The position numbers and the translations under genes were made by a program. From NCBI GenBank assembly GCA_002720095.2, contig PBGP02000014.1:1-60915 (forward strand): a stretch of DNA of 60,915 bases, in the 5' to 3' direction. This stretch comes from Methanobacteriota archaeon (lineage in GTDB: Archaea > Thermoplasmatota > Poseidoniia > Poseidoniales > Poseidoniaceae). The notes beneath the pieces are model-generated. The model was not told the DNA's origin. It saw nothing but the letters and a program-made list of their open reading frames with translations, and ran no database searches. Below, piece by piece: positions 18,047-27,818 of this stretch. The number at the start of each line of letters is the position of its first letter. The stretch's first letter is position 1.

Positions 18047-20123
18047 CTTTTTCACCTCTATCAAATAGTGTAGTTTGGTAACTTTCTTTATGCAATTTTT
18101 CATCAGTTAAATTACTCACTTTCGCTCTGGAAGCAACATTACTGATGGTTTCATCAATCTCTTCGACTTCCATTTCTTTTAAAATTTCATTTGAATTTTG
18201 TATTTTCATCTCCTCTAATATTTTCTCGTCTAGTTTACTAGCACCAATAACCTCTGCAGAGCCTCTGTAAAAAACCTCTGTTTCAGTCCAATCACCTTTT
18301 TCCAAATTGTCTAGCCCAAATTCAATCACGGTATTTTCACCAGGCTGTAGTGTTTCTAATTTCCACGCCCATAAACCAACAGTCTCCTTTCTACCACCTC
18401 TATCATTATCAATCATTTTTGCACCTTGTTTTTCTGGCCAATTCATCAAAATGGTATATGATCTTGCTCTTGATGTATAATTGAATAATTTAGCATTAAT
18501 ACGAGTTGTTTTTGTATCTTTATCCCACCATGTTTTTTGTTCAAGTATTACCGCATTCATAATTTTGGAAATAGTTGCTGCGAGGTCTGGAATTGGTTTT
18601 TTTAATAAAGTAGATGCTTTTTCTGCAATTGCAGGTAGAATATCATTTATCAAGTCAAATTTCTCTTGAGCTTTAGCCATTTTTTTCTTCTTCTTCATAT
18701 GCCTTCTAAGATTTCGACCAAGTTCTAATAACGCTTTACGAATTTCTTGCATAACGTCTTCATTTGAAGCCACAGCCTCTTTAGCTTCGCTGGTAAATTG
18801 AACATTGGTGCTCGCCAAATGAACCAGGATTGTAGCAGGACCTTTAGGAATGCCTTTACCTCCTGCTTGCTCGAGCCCGTACTGTCTCCAATCTACTGAA
18901 GAAATTGATTGAGTCAGCAAACAACCGCCCTGTTGATACATTAGAGGTACACGATTAGCAAATCTAAGTAGCTGAACTTGTTGATCAGCAGGCATTTTAC
19001 CTCCATAAATTAATCCAACCTCTATTTGATACGGATTTCCGGAAGTAACGCGGGGGCTTCTTGTTAGAGTAGTGACAAATTTAGAATCAATAGTTTTTGA
19101 AAGACCCTTTTTTATTAGCAAGTCTTCAATTGGAGATAAGCAATTTGTGGGGGGTGGTAAAAATTTTACGTTTGAGCATGCTTCAAGTAAACTATTTACC
19201 TGTTCGGTCTTCAATAATTTTGGTTTCGCACTATCAGACAGACTAGCGGTTTTACAAACTTCTTTGGCAGCTCTGGTAGATACTCCACTAAAATTTTGTC
19301 TTAAGAAGGAAGTGAGTTTTCTCTCATCGGAATCTTTCAACATTCTCTGTAGTTGACCCAGATGAATTCCATGTGGGTGAGGTTTTATTGCTTTTACAGG
19401 GGCGGGCAAACTTTTAGTGGCTCTTTTCCAAAATTCATTAATTTCTAACTCTCCATCAGAATTAATGTATTTGAACCTAATATTTGCGTGTGGATTTACA
19501 ATGGAAGTCATTTTTAGATATTGAACAATTGATTGTGACCCCCTTTGAAACTTAGCTTTCATTTGGGTTTTTATCATTAGACCATGTTCCACAATCGTGT
19601 CATTTTCAGACCAAATTAGCCTTTCTTGAGCATATTTAACCGCCTTATTTTTTCTTGTATCTATTCCTAATTTTACTTCAACAGCGGTACTTTCTGATGC
19701 TATTTTTGATTTTACATATGTTTGCTTTCCTGTAGTAAGTTGTGAGTACATTACAACTCCAGTAATTCCGATACCCTGCTGGCCTCTAGATTGCCTAATT
19801 GCATGAAATCTACTGCCGTATAATAACTTTCCAAACACATTTTCAATGGATTTTTGCGGTATGCCTGGCCCATTATCTTTTGAAATCAGTATTAATTGAT
19901 CTTTTGCTTTAGGTACTCTTTGAATTTCGATTGAAATGTCTGGAAGAATTCGCGCTTCTTCACATGCATCTAATGAATTATCCACTGCTTCTTTCACTGC
20001 AGTAATTATCGCTCTCGGTAGTGTGTCAAAACCAAGAAAATGTTTATTCTTTTCGAAAAATTCTGATATAGCAATTTGTTTTTGATTAGAGGCCATTTTT
20101 TCTGCAATGCTCATGTTTACCAT
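18039..20123 (-). CDS. top6B: DNA topoisomerase VI subunit B
   Basis: The ATPase subunit. GHKL motifs are visible: the N-box VKEAVDNSLDACEEARI, LISKDNGPGIPQKSIENVFG, and the lid SRGQQGIGITG. A helix-two-turn-helix region and a transducer domain follow, with the switch-lysine region near GKMPADQQVQLLRFANRVPL. The C-terminal extension is acidic. The start is uncertain: ATG 20123 or ATG 20114 begin the conserved part. A TTG at 20153 and an AGGAGG just after it suit neither perfectly. It is the first gene of the topoisomerase VI operon. Confidence 0.94.
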   Translation of the reverse strand: MVNMSIAEKMASNQKQIAISEFFEKNKHFLGFDTLPRAIITAVKEAVDNSLDACEEARILPDISIEIQRVPKAKDQLILISKDNGPGIPQKSIENVFGKLLYGSRFHAIRQSRGQQGIGITGVVMYSQLTTGKQTYVKSKIASESTAVEVKLGIDTRKNKAVKYAQERLIWSENDTIVEHGLMIKTQMKAKFQRGSQSIVQYLKMTSIVNPHANIRFKYINSDGELEINEFWKRATKSLPAPVKAIKPHPHGIHLGQLQRMLKDSDERKLTSFLRQNFSGVSTRAAKEVCKTASLSDSAKPKLLKTEQVNSLLEACSNVKFLPPPTNCLSPIEDLLIKKGLSKTIDSKFVTTLTRSPRVTSGNPYQIEVGLIYGGKMPADQQVQLLRFANRVPLMYQQGGCLLTQSISSVDWRQYGLEQAGGKGIPKGPATILVHLASTNVQFTSEAKEAVASNEDVMQEIRKALLELGRNLRRHMKKKKKMAKAQEKFDLINDILPAIAEKASTLLKKPIPDLAATISKIMNAVILEQKTWWDKDTKTTRINAKLFNYTSRARSYTILMNWPEKQGAKMIDNDRGGRKETVGLWAWKLETLQPGENTVIEFGLDNLEKGDWTETEVFYRGSAEVIGASKLDEKILEEMKIQNSNEILKEMEVEEIDETISNVASRAKVSNLTDEKLHKESYQTTLFDRGEKDE

Positions 20124-20243
20124 CTCACGTTTTATGGTCCTCCTATGTCCCAATGACTTAGGGCCATCTACCGTAAATAAGACGTGCTTCCTTACGGCTA
20201 ATAAAAATTTAATTTAAAATATAATCTAGAGGTTGATATTGCC

Positions 20244-22223
20244 TCATTTAAATAAACTCGGATTAAATGATGTAATCTTCCCAAAAAAAGCACTGGTTGC
20301 AACAGTTAAAGGGCTCGCCAGGTATAATTTTCCAGGGCCCGACCTCCCTTGAAAATTACGATTTATTGCGGATACAGTTACTTGATCCGGTGTAATTGAA
20401 ACCCCTGGCCCAGCACCAATACATGCACCGCAACCAGGATCAATCAATTTCACGCCTACCCTTTCAAAAAGATCGTGCCAGCCCATCTTTATCGCTAACT
20501 CTTTTACTTGTCTACTGCCATATTGTAAATAGAAATCAACACCGTTTTTTATATTTAAACCTGATTTTTCAGCTGCAGCACACACCATAGCGTAATATGA
20601 TATGTCATCTTCTTTTCCAGCTGTACAAGATCCCCCATATGCAATGTTAATTTCAACATCACCGAGCTTGGAAATATTTATTCCGTTTGTTGGATCTGAT
20701 GGAATTCCCTTATTTGGGTCGCCAGGATGTGCTACCATTGGTTCTATTTTTGAAAGTTCTATAACATGTACTCCACCGTCATAATGAGCACCTTTGTCAG
20801 GATACACCGATTTTTGGCGCATTATATCCAAATCAAGATTTAGTGCATTATACATCCAATCATATAATGCCTCATCAGGCTCACAAATTCCAGTTCTTGC
20901 ACTACATTCTGTCGCCATGTTACAAAGAGTCGCTCTTTCATCTACCGAAAGAGAAAGAAGCCCTTCTCCTCCAAACTCCATAGAACGATTGAGGGTCAAT
21001 TCCTTTCTAGCGTGGTCAGCCAAGATGTGTAAGATAACATCTTTTGCTGTGCAACCCTTGTTTAATTTACCTTTTAATTCAAATCTAATGGATTCAGGAA
21101 CTTTAACGAATGTAAATCCAGAATAAATCAAACTTGCGTATTCAGTGGCACCTACTCCGTATGTTAGTGCATTGGATGCCCCACCCATACAGGTATGAGA
21201 ATCTGTAGCCTGAATAAAATCACCAATTTCTATAAATTCTTCCCGAGCGACTTGATGGCAGATTCCTGGAGACACTCCATCAACAGCAGAATAGTCACGT
21301 ACACCCGTGTGTTTTTGAAATTTAATCTGTAAATCACGCAATGTCTGAACTTTGTCCATATGTGGTACAAATTTTGGATTATGTGAAGCATACAGTAGAT
21401 GATCTTCAAAAACTGCGAATTTATCGGGGTTTGGTAGGACATAATTTTCTCCGTATTCTTGACTTAGAAATGTATGAACTTGTGCAGTGGTGAATTCATG
21501 ACTGTATCCCCCCTGAACTTGAGAAATTACAGGATCATTGGGTTTAACACATTGATTAGGTTTTTGACCAACAAGATTTCTTGCGATAATTTTTTCCGCC
21601 ATAGTCATAGGTCTTTTTGGAGTATCAAGTGGGGGTAATATGATATCTTCATTTTTTAATTTTGAAGCGAATGGAAATAAACCACCCTTTTCAATAATTA
21701 ATTTTGTTACTGGGTCATATCTAGATGTGAATTCAGAAAGAGGAATTCCTTCTCCATTTTGTAGCCTTTCCAACATTTCATGATTACCCATCAACTGACC
21801 AAGGTTGATGTTATTCCTTTCATGAATTGGTGCAAAGGATGCAGCTATAACAATTTTAATACCAGCCCATCTTTCACATTGTGCTGCAGTTTCTCGAGAA
21901 GATCCAGTACCTTTTCTTTGTCCAGATACAATGATTTCGAAATTTCCATTTATCAATGCATTTTGATTAAACACTCTAATTCCATTGTGCATCAATCCTG
22001 CATAAGCATTTTTTGCAATTTCACCAGGATCGTGATCAAAACAAACCCATGCAGGTGTCATCACGTCAGTATTAATGTCGTCAAGTAAATCAGAAACTTT
22101 TAAATCCTGCATTTTTAAGTCCAAACCTTCGTATAACTGACGTCTTATGAGATCCAAATCTTTGGTTAAAAAAAGCACCCTCTTTCCAGGAGTCAAGCTG
22201 ACTAAATTTGGAGCTTTGGACAT
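20244..22223 (-). CDS. Aconitase-family hydro-lyase with swivel domain first (LeuD-LeuC order)
   Basis: A 659-residue Fe-S dehydratase. Residues 1-150 are the swivel domain (DDINTDVMTPAW; SGQRKGTGSSRETAAQ), which is LeuD-like and normally a separate subunit or C-terminal. From about 205 the catalytic domain starts (MTMAEKIIARNLVG), with QATDSHTCMGGASNALTYGV. The three cluster cysteines sit in AYGGSCTAGKEDD and DPGCGACIGAGPG. Substrate could be citrate/isocitrate, isopropylmalate or a homologue; no leucine genes are nearby, so aconitase activity is plausible but unproven. ATG 22223 follows GGAGGAG. It is divergent from tfb. Confidence 0.82.
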   Translation of the reverse strand: MSKAPNLVSLTPGKRVLFLTKDLDLIRRQLYEGLDLKMQDLKVSDLLDDINTDVMTPAWVCFDHDPGEIAKNAYAGLMHNGIRVFNQNALINGNFEIIVSGQRKGTGSSRETAAQCERWAGIKIVIAASFAPIHERNNINLGQLMGNHEMLERLQNGEGIPLSEFTSRYDPVTKLIIEKGGLFPFASKLKNEDIILPPLDTPKRPMTMAEKIIARNLVGQKPNQCVKPNDPVISQVQGGYSHEFTTAQVHTFLSQEYGENYVLPNPDKFAVFEDHLLYASHNPKFVPHMDKVQTLRDLQIKFQKHTGVRDYSAVDGVSPGICHQVAREEFIEIGDFIQATDSHTCMGGASNALTYGVGATEYASLIYSGFTFVKVPESIRFELKGKLNKGCTAKDVILHILADHARKELTLNRSMEFGGEGLLSLSVDERATLCNMATECSARTGICEPDEALYDWMYNALNLDLDIMRQKSVYPDKGAHYDGGVHVIELSKIEPMVAHPGDPNKGIPSDPTNGINISKLGDVEINIAYGGSCTAGKEDDISYYAMVCAAAEKSGLNIKNGVDFYLQYGSRQVKELAIKMGWHDLFERVGVKLIDPGCGACIGAGPGVSITPDQVTVSAINRNFQGRSGPGKLYLASPLTVATSAFFGKITSFNPSLFK

Positions 22224-22336
22224 TTTCAATCTCCTCCATTTAGCCCTATGAACATCGTGTATTTGATAATTGACGGCTAAATTTTCATCATCATGTGATT
22301 TTTATAGATTACAATACAAATATGTTTTACGTAAGA

Positions 22337-22346
22337 TTTAAATAAT
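22337..22346 (+). promoter_or_regulatory. TATA-like box of the tfb gene
   Basis: TTTAAATAAT lies about 62 bp before the tfb ATG in the 184-bp divergent region. A start site some 25 bp downstream would leave a leader of 35-40 bases containing the GGAGGT ribosome binding site. This is read by eye from base content; alternative AT-rich elements lie nearby. Confidence 0.35.
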
Positions 22347-22407
22347 AGATGTTTAGGGGGTTTGAATGTTTCTATAATAGTTTAATGACTATGGAGGTAG
22401 ATTGTAA

Positions 22408-23337
22408 ATGCGTGATAGACAAGAAATTGAAGATTTGGTAAAATGTCCTGATTGTGGAAGCAGATCACTTACAAGAGACGAAAGTCGTGGTGAGTTAATT
22501 TGTGATGATTGTGGATTAGTTGTAGAAGATAATGTAATTGACCAAGGTGCTGAATGGAGGGTATTCAGCCCAGAGCAAGGAGATCAGAGAGCTCGTACAG
22601 GAGCTCCCATGACTGTGATGTTACATGATAAAGGTTTGTCAACAGATATTGATTGGCAAAATAAAGATTATTCTGGAAAAACCATCAATTCAAGATACAG
22701 GTCTCAGTTCTACAGAATGAGGAAATGGCAAAAAAGAAGCAGAGTAAGCAATGCTACTGAAAGAAATCTTGCTATGGCATTAGCAGAATTAGATCGTATG
22801 GCAAGTAGATTAGACTTGCCAAAATCTGTTCGTGAGGCTGCTGCTGTAAATTACAAGAAAGCAGTTGAAAAGAGATTGATTAGAGGGCGTTCAATTGAGG
22901 GGGTTGCAGCTGCCAGCTTGTACGCAGCGTGTCGTCAGTGTGGGGTGCCTAGAACATTAGACGAAATCGGACAAGCTAGCCGGACTGGAAGGAAAGAAAT
23001 TGGAAGAACTTACCGATTTATGGTTAGAGAGTTGAAAATGAAGATTATGCCGACTGGGCCAGAGGATTATATTTCGAGATTCTGTTCAGGACTGGGTTTA
23101 GATGCTGAAGTTGAAGCCAAGGCTCATGAATTGATTCAATCAGCTCAACAGAAAGAACTTACCAGTGGAAGAGGTCCAACTGGTATTGCAGCTTCTATAA
23201 TTTATATCGCAAGTGTACTATGTGGTAAGCGTAGAACCCAGAGAGAAGTAGCTGAGGTAGCGGGGGTTACTGAAGTCACTATTCGAAATAGATACAAAGA
23301 ACTCATTCAAAATTTAAATATAGAACTCGATATTTAA
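22408..23337 (+). CDS. tfb: Transcription initiation factor B (TFB)
   Basis: Archaeal TFIIB homologue that bridges TBP/TATA DNA and RNA polymerase, 309 residues. The N-terminal zinc ribbon has Cys13, Cys16, Cys32 and Cys35, followed by the B-reader region ([13 protein letters not shown]). Two cyclin folds follow, with [20 protein letters not shown] in the first and [20 protein letters not shown] in the second. GGAGGT lies upstream of the ATG. The repeat-type gene that follows is probably in the same operon. Confidence 0.96.
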   Translation: MRDRQEIEDLVKCPDCGSRSLTRDESRGELICDDCGLVVEDNVIDQGAEWRVFSPEQGDQRARTGAPMTVMLHDKGLSTDIDWQNKDYSGKTINSRYRSQFYRMRKWQKRSRVSNATERNLAMALAELDRMASRLDLPKSVREAAAVNYKKAVEKRLIRGRSIEGVAAASLYAACRQCGVPRTLDEIGQASRTGRKEIGRTYRFMVRELKMKIMPTGPEDYISRFCSGLGLDAEVEAKAHELIQSAQQKELTSGRGPTGIAASIIYIASVLCGKRRTQREVAEVAGVTEVTIRNRYKELIQNLNIELDI

Positions 23338-23364
23338 TTTTGTAAAAATATTGGAGGATTTATC

Positions 23365-24735
23365 CTGAAAGCCCAGCGTCGTGTAAGCGAAGCTGTAAGT
23401 CTGAGCGCCAGAAAATACTTGCAACTTTGTTTAGAAGAATCAAGTCACAACTGGCCGTTACCGTCCCCCCCGCTAATAGATTCTGATTTCCCCCCAATTC
23501 CACCTAAAGATTCAGATAGTTTGATTCAAAAAACATTCAACATCTTTGAGGCCGAATCAATTATTTTTGAAAGGCACTTAAAGAGTATTACCGAAATAAT
23601 GGTGCCATACAAGATGTCTTTGTCAGAAGAGCCCTTTGAAAAGCATGAAAGGTGGCTGATAAAGAGAAAAGATGAAGTCGCTGAAAGGATTTTATTTGCG
23701 ATTTGTACAGATTGGATATCGAGGGCATTAGATGAAGATGCACCAGATACTGATAGATGGTGGGTTGCTATTTTTGTTTTGAATGGATTATGCAATAAAT
23801 CATATGGTCAATCAATTCATCAAGGATATCATTTACTGGAAAGTATCATACTAGCATCTCGCCCTGGTGCTTGGTATTCAACAAAGGAAGGTGGACCACA
23901 TGAAATGAATTGGGACTCAAATGCCAAATTACCCAGAATTGGAATTAAAGTAAATAACGAAGGAGTTAAAGCCGCGTTATGGTTAATGGAAAAATTAGAA
24001 CAAGGTTCAGATGATAGGAAGTTGCTATTAATTGAATGGATTGCATTGTTGTTAGAACGCAAGGAGTTAGTTTCTCCATTGAGTATAGGTCATGTAATGC
24101 TTAGGTCTGCTGATTTGAATTTTATTCCAATTCAAATGAAGTTATGTGTTTCCTTACCAAGATTAATTGAATCAGAACCCGAATTGGGATTGAAATTATT
24201 AGATAAGCTTTCTAAAAGGCCAGAAATAGAAATACAAAGAAGTTTAGCTGATGTATTAACTAGATTGTTTAAGATTATTGAATGGAAGGCACTACCATAC
24301 CTAGAAAAAATGCTATTATCTGAAGATAAAACAGTTTTGGCCGCAGCAAGTTCTACTGTTGGAGATCTCCAATACTTAGATGAAAATTTATTTGCAGACA
24401 AGTTAGCTGAACTTAGCAGGCATGACGCTTCAGTAGTAAAGAGAAATTTAGTGAATCATTTGAGAAATTATATCTCTCTATTTCCGGATGACCAAAGAGA
24501 AATTTTTAGTATATTATGGCTTGATGGGGATGAAGTTTTAGCTATTAGATTACGGGAATTATTACTTCGAATGGAAGAAATAAATACTAATTGTTTTGGA
24601 TTAATAACCCGTAGAATTTATCAGATAAATCCTTTGAGTTTGGACTCGCTTTGGGATGTTTTAAATGTTAGAAAACCTGATAGAACGATATTTTGGAAAA
24701 AATATTTGCATGAGGATGCTGAAAATCACAATTAG
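23365..24735 (+). CDS. HEAT-like helical repeat protein with probable CUG start
   Basis: About 456 residues, with helical pairs typical of HEAT/ARM-like repeats in the C-terminal half (for example LLDKLSKRPEIEIQRSLADV and LPYLEKMLLSEDKTVLAAAS). The N-terminus has a proline-rich stretch (WPLPSPPLIDSDFPPIPPKD). A strong GGAGG (23353-23357) is followed by in-frame ATC at 23362 and CTG at 23365. The next usual start in frame is a TTG at 23419 with no SD. I use CTG 23365, giving KAQRRVSEAVSLSARKYLQ. It lies 27 bp after the tfb stop, so it is probably co-transcribed. Function unknown; repeats suggest a protein-binding scaffold. Confidence 0.7.
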   Translation: MKAQRRVSEAVSLSARKYLQLCLEESSHNWPLPSPPLIDSDFPPIPPKDSDSLIQKTFNIFEAESIIFERHLKSITEIMVPYKMSLSEEPFEKHERWLIKRKDEVAERILFAICTDWISRALDEDAPDTDRWWVAIFVLNGLCNKSYGQSIHQGYHLLESIILASRPGAWYSTKEGGPHEMNWDSNAKLPRIGIKVNNEGVKAALWLMEKLEQGSDDRKLLLIEWIALLLERKELVSPLSIGHVMLRSADLNFIPIQMKLCVSLPRLIESEPELGLKLLDKLSKRPEIEIQRSLADVLTRLFKIIEWKALPYLEKMLLSEDKTVLAAASSTVGDLQYLDENLFADKLAELSRHDASVVKRNLVNHLRNYISLFPDDQREIFSILWLDGDEVLAIRLRELLLRMEEINTNCFGLITRRIYQINPLSLDSLWDVLNVRKPDRTIFWKKYLHEDAENHN

Positions 24736-24736
24736 A

Positions 24737-25621
24737 TTAATCCATTAATTTTTTTTTGAGCCATTCTTCTAAATTACTTTTAATATCGCTTCTATTAAGT
24801 GCATGATCAATCTGTGCCTTTAACCACATTTCAGGTCTTCCAGAATCATACCACTCGTGATCATCTAAGTCAACGTAGTCTAATCCGACTTCTTCCATCC
24901 AATATTTTTGAATTTCAATTGATTGTAGCTCACCGTATTTTTGAACAGGAAATTTCGTCAATAAATCCTTAAAATCTTCTGTAAATAGATATCTTCCACA
25001 CAGTACACTATTACTAGGAGCTTCTTCAGGATTTGGTTTTTCTATAATATCAGTAATTTTGCCATTTATTTTTTTCACAACTCCAAAAGAACTTAATTCA
25101 TCATATGGGACTTCATGTAATCCAACTACCGGTAACTTATTTTGTTTGTATTTTTCAATTAGTTTTAATGAAGCATTGCTTCTGGGTGTTTTTATATTAA
25201 CTGTAGGGGGTAAGTGAGATTTCATCAGTAAATTATCACCTAATAGTACCAAAAAAGGACCTGAAATAGATTCAATAGCATAAGAAATTGCATTTGCAAA
25301 TCCCAATTGTTCTTTTTGAATATGCACGTGAAATTTTACATCTTTGATTGGATTTAGTATATTTTCAGATAAATCAGGCCTAATCTTTTTTAAATTTTGA
25401 ATATTGTCATGATTTGAAATCAATAATTCAGTCATCCAAAGTTTTTGTTCATTTATTACAAGATGTATATTCTTAATTCCAGCATTTTTTATTTCAGATA
25501 TAGTGTAATTTATGGCAGGTGTGTCAATTAAAGGCATAATCTCTTTTGGAATCAGACTACTTGCAGGAAGCATTCTGCTTCCAATCCCGCCAGCTAAAAT
25601 TATGGCATGCTTCGGCCCCAT
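24737..25621 (-). CDS. galU: UTP-glucose-1-phosphate uridylyltransferase
   Basis: Makes UDP-glucose for glycans and surface polysaccharides. The nucleotidyltransferase signature AIILAGGIGSRMLPASSLIP is at the N-terminus, followed by KEIMPLIDTPAINY. FLVLLGDNLL holds the metal aspartate, and VVKKINGKITDIIEKPNPEE is the sugar-binding region. The 294-residue length is typical. ATG 25621 has TTGGAG upstream; TTG 25633 is an alternative. It is convergent with the HEAT-like gene with one base between the stops. Confidence 0.88.
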   Translation of the reverse strand: MGPKHAIILAGGIGSRMLPASSLIPKEIMPLIDTPAINYTISEIKNAGIKNIHLVINEQKLWMTELLISNHDNIQNLKKIRPDLSENILNPIKDVKFHVHIQKEQLGFANAISYAIESISGPFLVLLGDNLLMKSHLPPTVNIKTPRSNASLKLIEKYKQNKLPVVGLHEVPYDELSSFGVVKKINGKITDIIEKPNPEEAPSNSVLCGRYLFTEDFKDLLTKFPVQKYGELQSIEIQKYWMEEVGLDYVDLDDHEWYDSGRPEMWLKAQIDHALNRSDIKSNLEEWLKKKLMD

Positions 25622-25675
25622 GTACGACTCCAAAACTTAGGATGCTTTCAAGCGCTCGTAATAATTCGGGTATGT

Positions 25676-26110
25676 ATGGGAGAACCTAAAACCTCCGAAA
25701 TTCTAGGCCCGCCTTGGAAAGGTTTAGCAATAATTGGCTCCATTTTAGTTGCTCAAACGTTTACCGATATTGGATGGGAGGGACCATGGAATGATGTGAG
25801 TTTTACTCAAGGTTTTATCGGTCTTATTGGTGGAGTCTTGTTATATTTGTCATGGTTTAGGTGGCAATTTAAGATTAATGGTTTGATTCCAACACTGGAA
25901 CGTTGGAAAAACCCAGAAAAAGGGCTTAAAATCCTGTTTACTTTTAGTATTATGATGATAGTATTTACTTGGCTCGTAGGGGAACCTTTTTCAGAATACT
26001 TTCCTAGACCAAGTGGTATGATTTTAGGTTTGATAAGTTTATTGATGTTACTTCAAGCATGTTATGTATGGTTAGTGATTCGAGGACCCCTTAAAAATGA
26101 GGAAGAGTAG
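25676..26110 (+). CDS. Four-helix membrane protein
   Basis: A 144-residue protein with about four hydrophobic segments (GLAIIGSILVAQTF, FIGLIGGVLLYLSWFRWQF, LFTFSIMMIVFTWLVG, GLISLLMLLQACYVWLVI). I place the start at ATG 25676 (MGEPKTSEILGPPWKG); the frame is open further upstream but overlaps galU. Its stop overlaps the ribosome binding site of the next gene, so the two are coupled. I recognise no family. Confidence 0.6.
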   Translation: MGEPKTSEILGPPWKGLAIIGSILVAQTFTDIGWEGPWNDVSFTQGFIGLIGGVLLYLSWFRWQFKINGLIPTLERWKNPEKGLKILFTFSIMMIVFTWLVGEPFSEYFPRPSGMILGLISLLMLLQACYVWLVIRGPLKNEEE

Positions 26111-26111
26111 G

Positions 26112-27818
26112 ATGTCAATAGAGCCCTTTTCAAGAAGGATTGATCAATCTTCAGATGATAATGTAGAATCTAAATTAAATCTTAAACCAGAAATAAATAC
26201 AACTTTAGACAGCTTCAAAGTAGATTATTGGTGTGAAATTGAACATGCTCAATTGATTGTTGATTGGTACAACGAGCACAGAGGAAAATTGCCAGAGAAA
26301 TCGGTCGATGATTTCCTCACAACTTGCGATATTTCAAACTTTGACTCAATCAATGATGCGAGACAATTGCTTGATTATGCAATTATGCTTCTAAATGAGC
26401 CAGATGTGATAAGTGAACGGGATACTAGAAATCGTGCTATGGAACAACTAGGGCTACCTCAAGCAAGTCCTAGGCCAGTTTTCCTGTTGATTTTCATTTG
26501 GTTCTTTACCATCGCATGGTGCATTGGCTCACTAATGGGTACAGTGTTAATTGGAGGAGCTTTGGTAGCTGACCTCGGTACCAGTGAATGGACACCTGTG
26601 GATGGAGTTGTCACTGACAGTGGTGTGAGTACAGAAGTCAGCACCGATCCTGAAGGAGGAAGCTCAACCACGTACTGTCTATGGGTTGAATATGAATACG
26701 TCTTCGAAAATCGTTCCTATGATGGTGACATGCTCACCTACTCCAGCATAGACAGCTGTAGTTCATCAGATGGTAACGCCGATCAAGATTACCCGCCCGG
26801 GGAAAATATCACTGTTTACGTCAACCCAGAAAACCCCAATGAAGCGGTTCTACTGGCTGGTTGGGCGGGCGTTGATTGGGTCATGCTTGTTTTCATCGTA
26901 TTCCCACTGTCAGGTGTTTTCCTACTTTGGGTTTCAATCCGAGCTACCTTAAATTGGTTCAAGTTTTGGTCGTCCTCAGTAGATAAATCATGGACTGCAG
27001 TGATTCCAGTTGTTTTATTATTGGTGATTGGAAATGGAATCGGAATTGTATTTATTGAAACCAGAGAAAATTACGCTGATTGGGTAAACGAGTCAGAAGA
27101 ATCTACTTTTGTCCTGTTTGGAGAGGACTTCACATTAGACTCCGATAATGAAACAGATTTGGGTTTCTCTGGAAACTTATCTATCTATTGTCCAGACTTC
27201 TATTTGTATGCTGTTAAGGATGGTCAAAACTGCACTGAATTATTTGGTTCTGAATTTTTGAACATCTCGGTTACTTGTTCAGCAACCAATTTATCTAACA
27301 ATCAACGAGATTTCTGTAGTGATGAACTGTTTGAACGTATTTTCATTGCATTCACAAGCAATGAATCTGGTTTGATGATCAACTACGAAGACGGGGGGGG
27401 AGGGGTCCCCCAGGCTTGGGCGGTTTACGATGGAGGAAATGCATATTGTGAATGGGATGCAGTGCCTTGGCCTGAAATCGAAGGCGAGATAACATGGTCA
27501 TGCAAAATTGATGCCTCAGACGAATATTGGGATACATGGTGGTTGTATTGTGAGCATCACTCCCCTGTCTACTACTGCACAGACATGTTCTGGGAGGTTG
27601 ATCAAGGAGGGAACCCATTGAATGAATCCAGGTGGGATAACTCTCCACAATATGCCGAGCATGGGATTCGATTGTTCGGTGACGGTGGAGATAGTGATGA
27701 TACTAGGGGCGATGATAATCCTGAGGTCGTGTTACCTTATGTAGGAATTGTATTTCTAAATTTTATTATTTTTCCGCTTCTAATATCAATGATTTTCAAA
27801 ATTATCCAGCGAGAATGA
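26112..27818 (+). CDS. DUF3592-containing membrane protein
   Basis: A 568-residue protein. The cytoplasmic N-terminus is helical. Helix 1 (VFLLIFIWFFTIAWCIGSLM) is followed by a beta-rich segment with WTPVDGVVTDS, a Tyr/Cys core and PGENITVYVNPENPNEAVLL, which is the DUF3592 pattern. A second helix, a third (WTAVIPVVLLLVIGNGIGIV), a Cys/Trp-rich extracellular region and a final C-terminal helix follow. Several cysteines in the outer part may pair. ATG 26112 follows GAGG; ATG 26097 is possible. Most of this gene is visibly more GC-rich than its neighbours, which may reflect transfer. Confidence 0.7.
   Translation: MSIEPFSRRIDQSSDDNVESKLNLKPEINTTLDSFKVDYWCEIEHAQLIVDWYNEHRGKLPEKSVDDFLTTCDISNFDSINDARQLLDYAIMLLNEPDVISERDTRNRAMEQLGLPQASPRPVFLLIFIWFFTIAWCIGSLMGTVLIGGALVADLGTSEWTPVDGVVTDSGVSTEVSTDPEGGSSTTYCLWVEYEYVFENRSYDGDMLTYSSIDSCSSSDGNADQDYPPGENITVYVNPENPNEAVLLAGWAGVDWVMLVFIVFPLSGVFLLWVSIRATLNWFKFWSSSVDKSWTAVIPVVLLLVIGNGIGIVFIETRENYADWVNESEESTFVLFGEDFTLDSDNETDLGFSGNLSIYCPDFYLYAVKDGQNCTELFGSEFLNISVTCSATNLSNNQRDFCSDELFERIFIAFTSNESGLMINYEDGGGGVPQAWAVYDGGNAYCEWDAVPWPEIEGEITWSCKIDASDEYWDTWWLYCEHHSPVYYCTDMFWEVDQGGNPLNESRWDNSPQYAEHGIRLFGDGGDSDDTRGDDNPEVVLPYVGIVFLNFIIFPLLISMIFKIIQRE

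Noticed and set aside
27391-27411. Poly-G run as a frameshift in the DUF3592 gene
   Set aside because: The frame is uninterrupted through the run and continues to a normal C-terminal helix.
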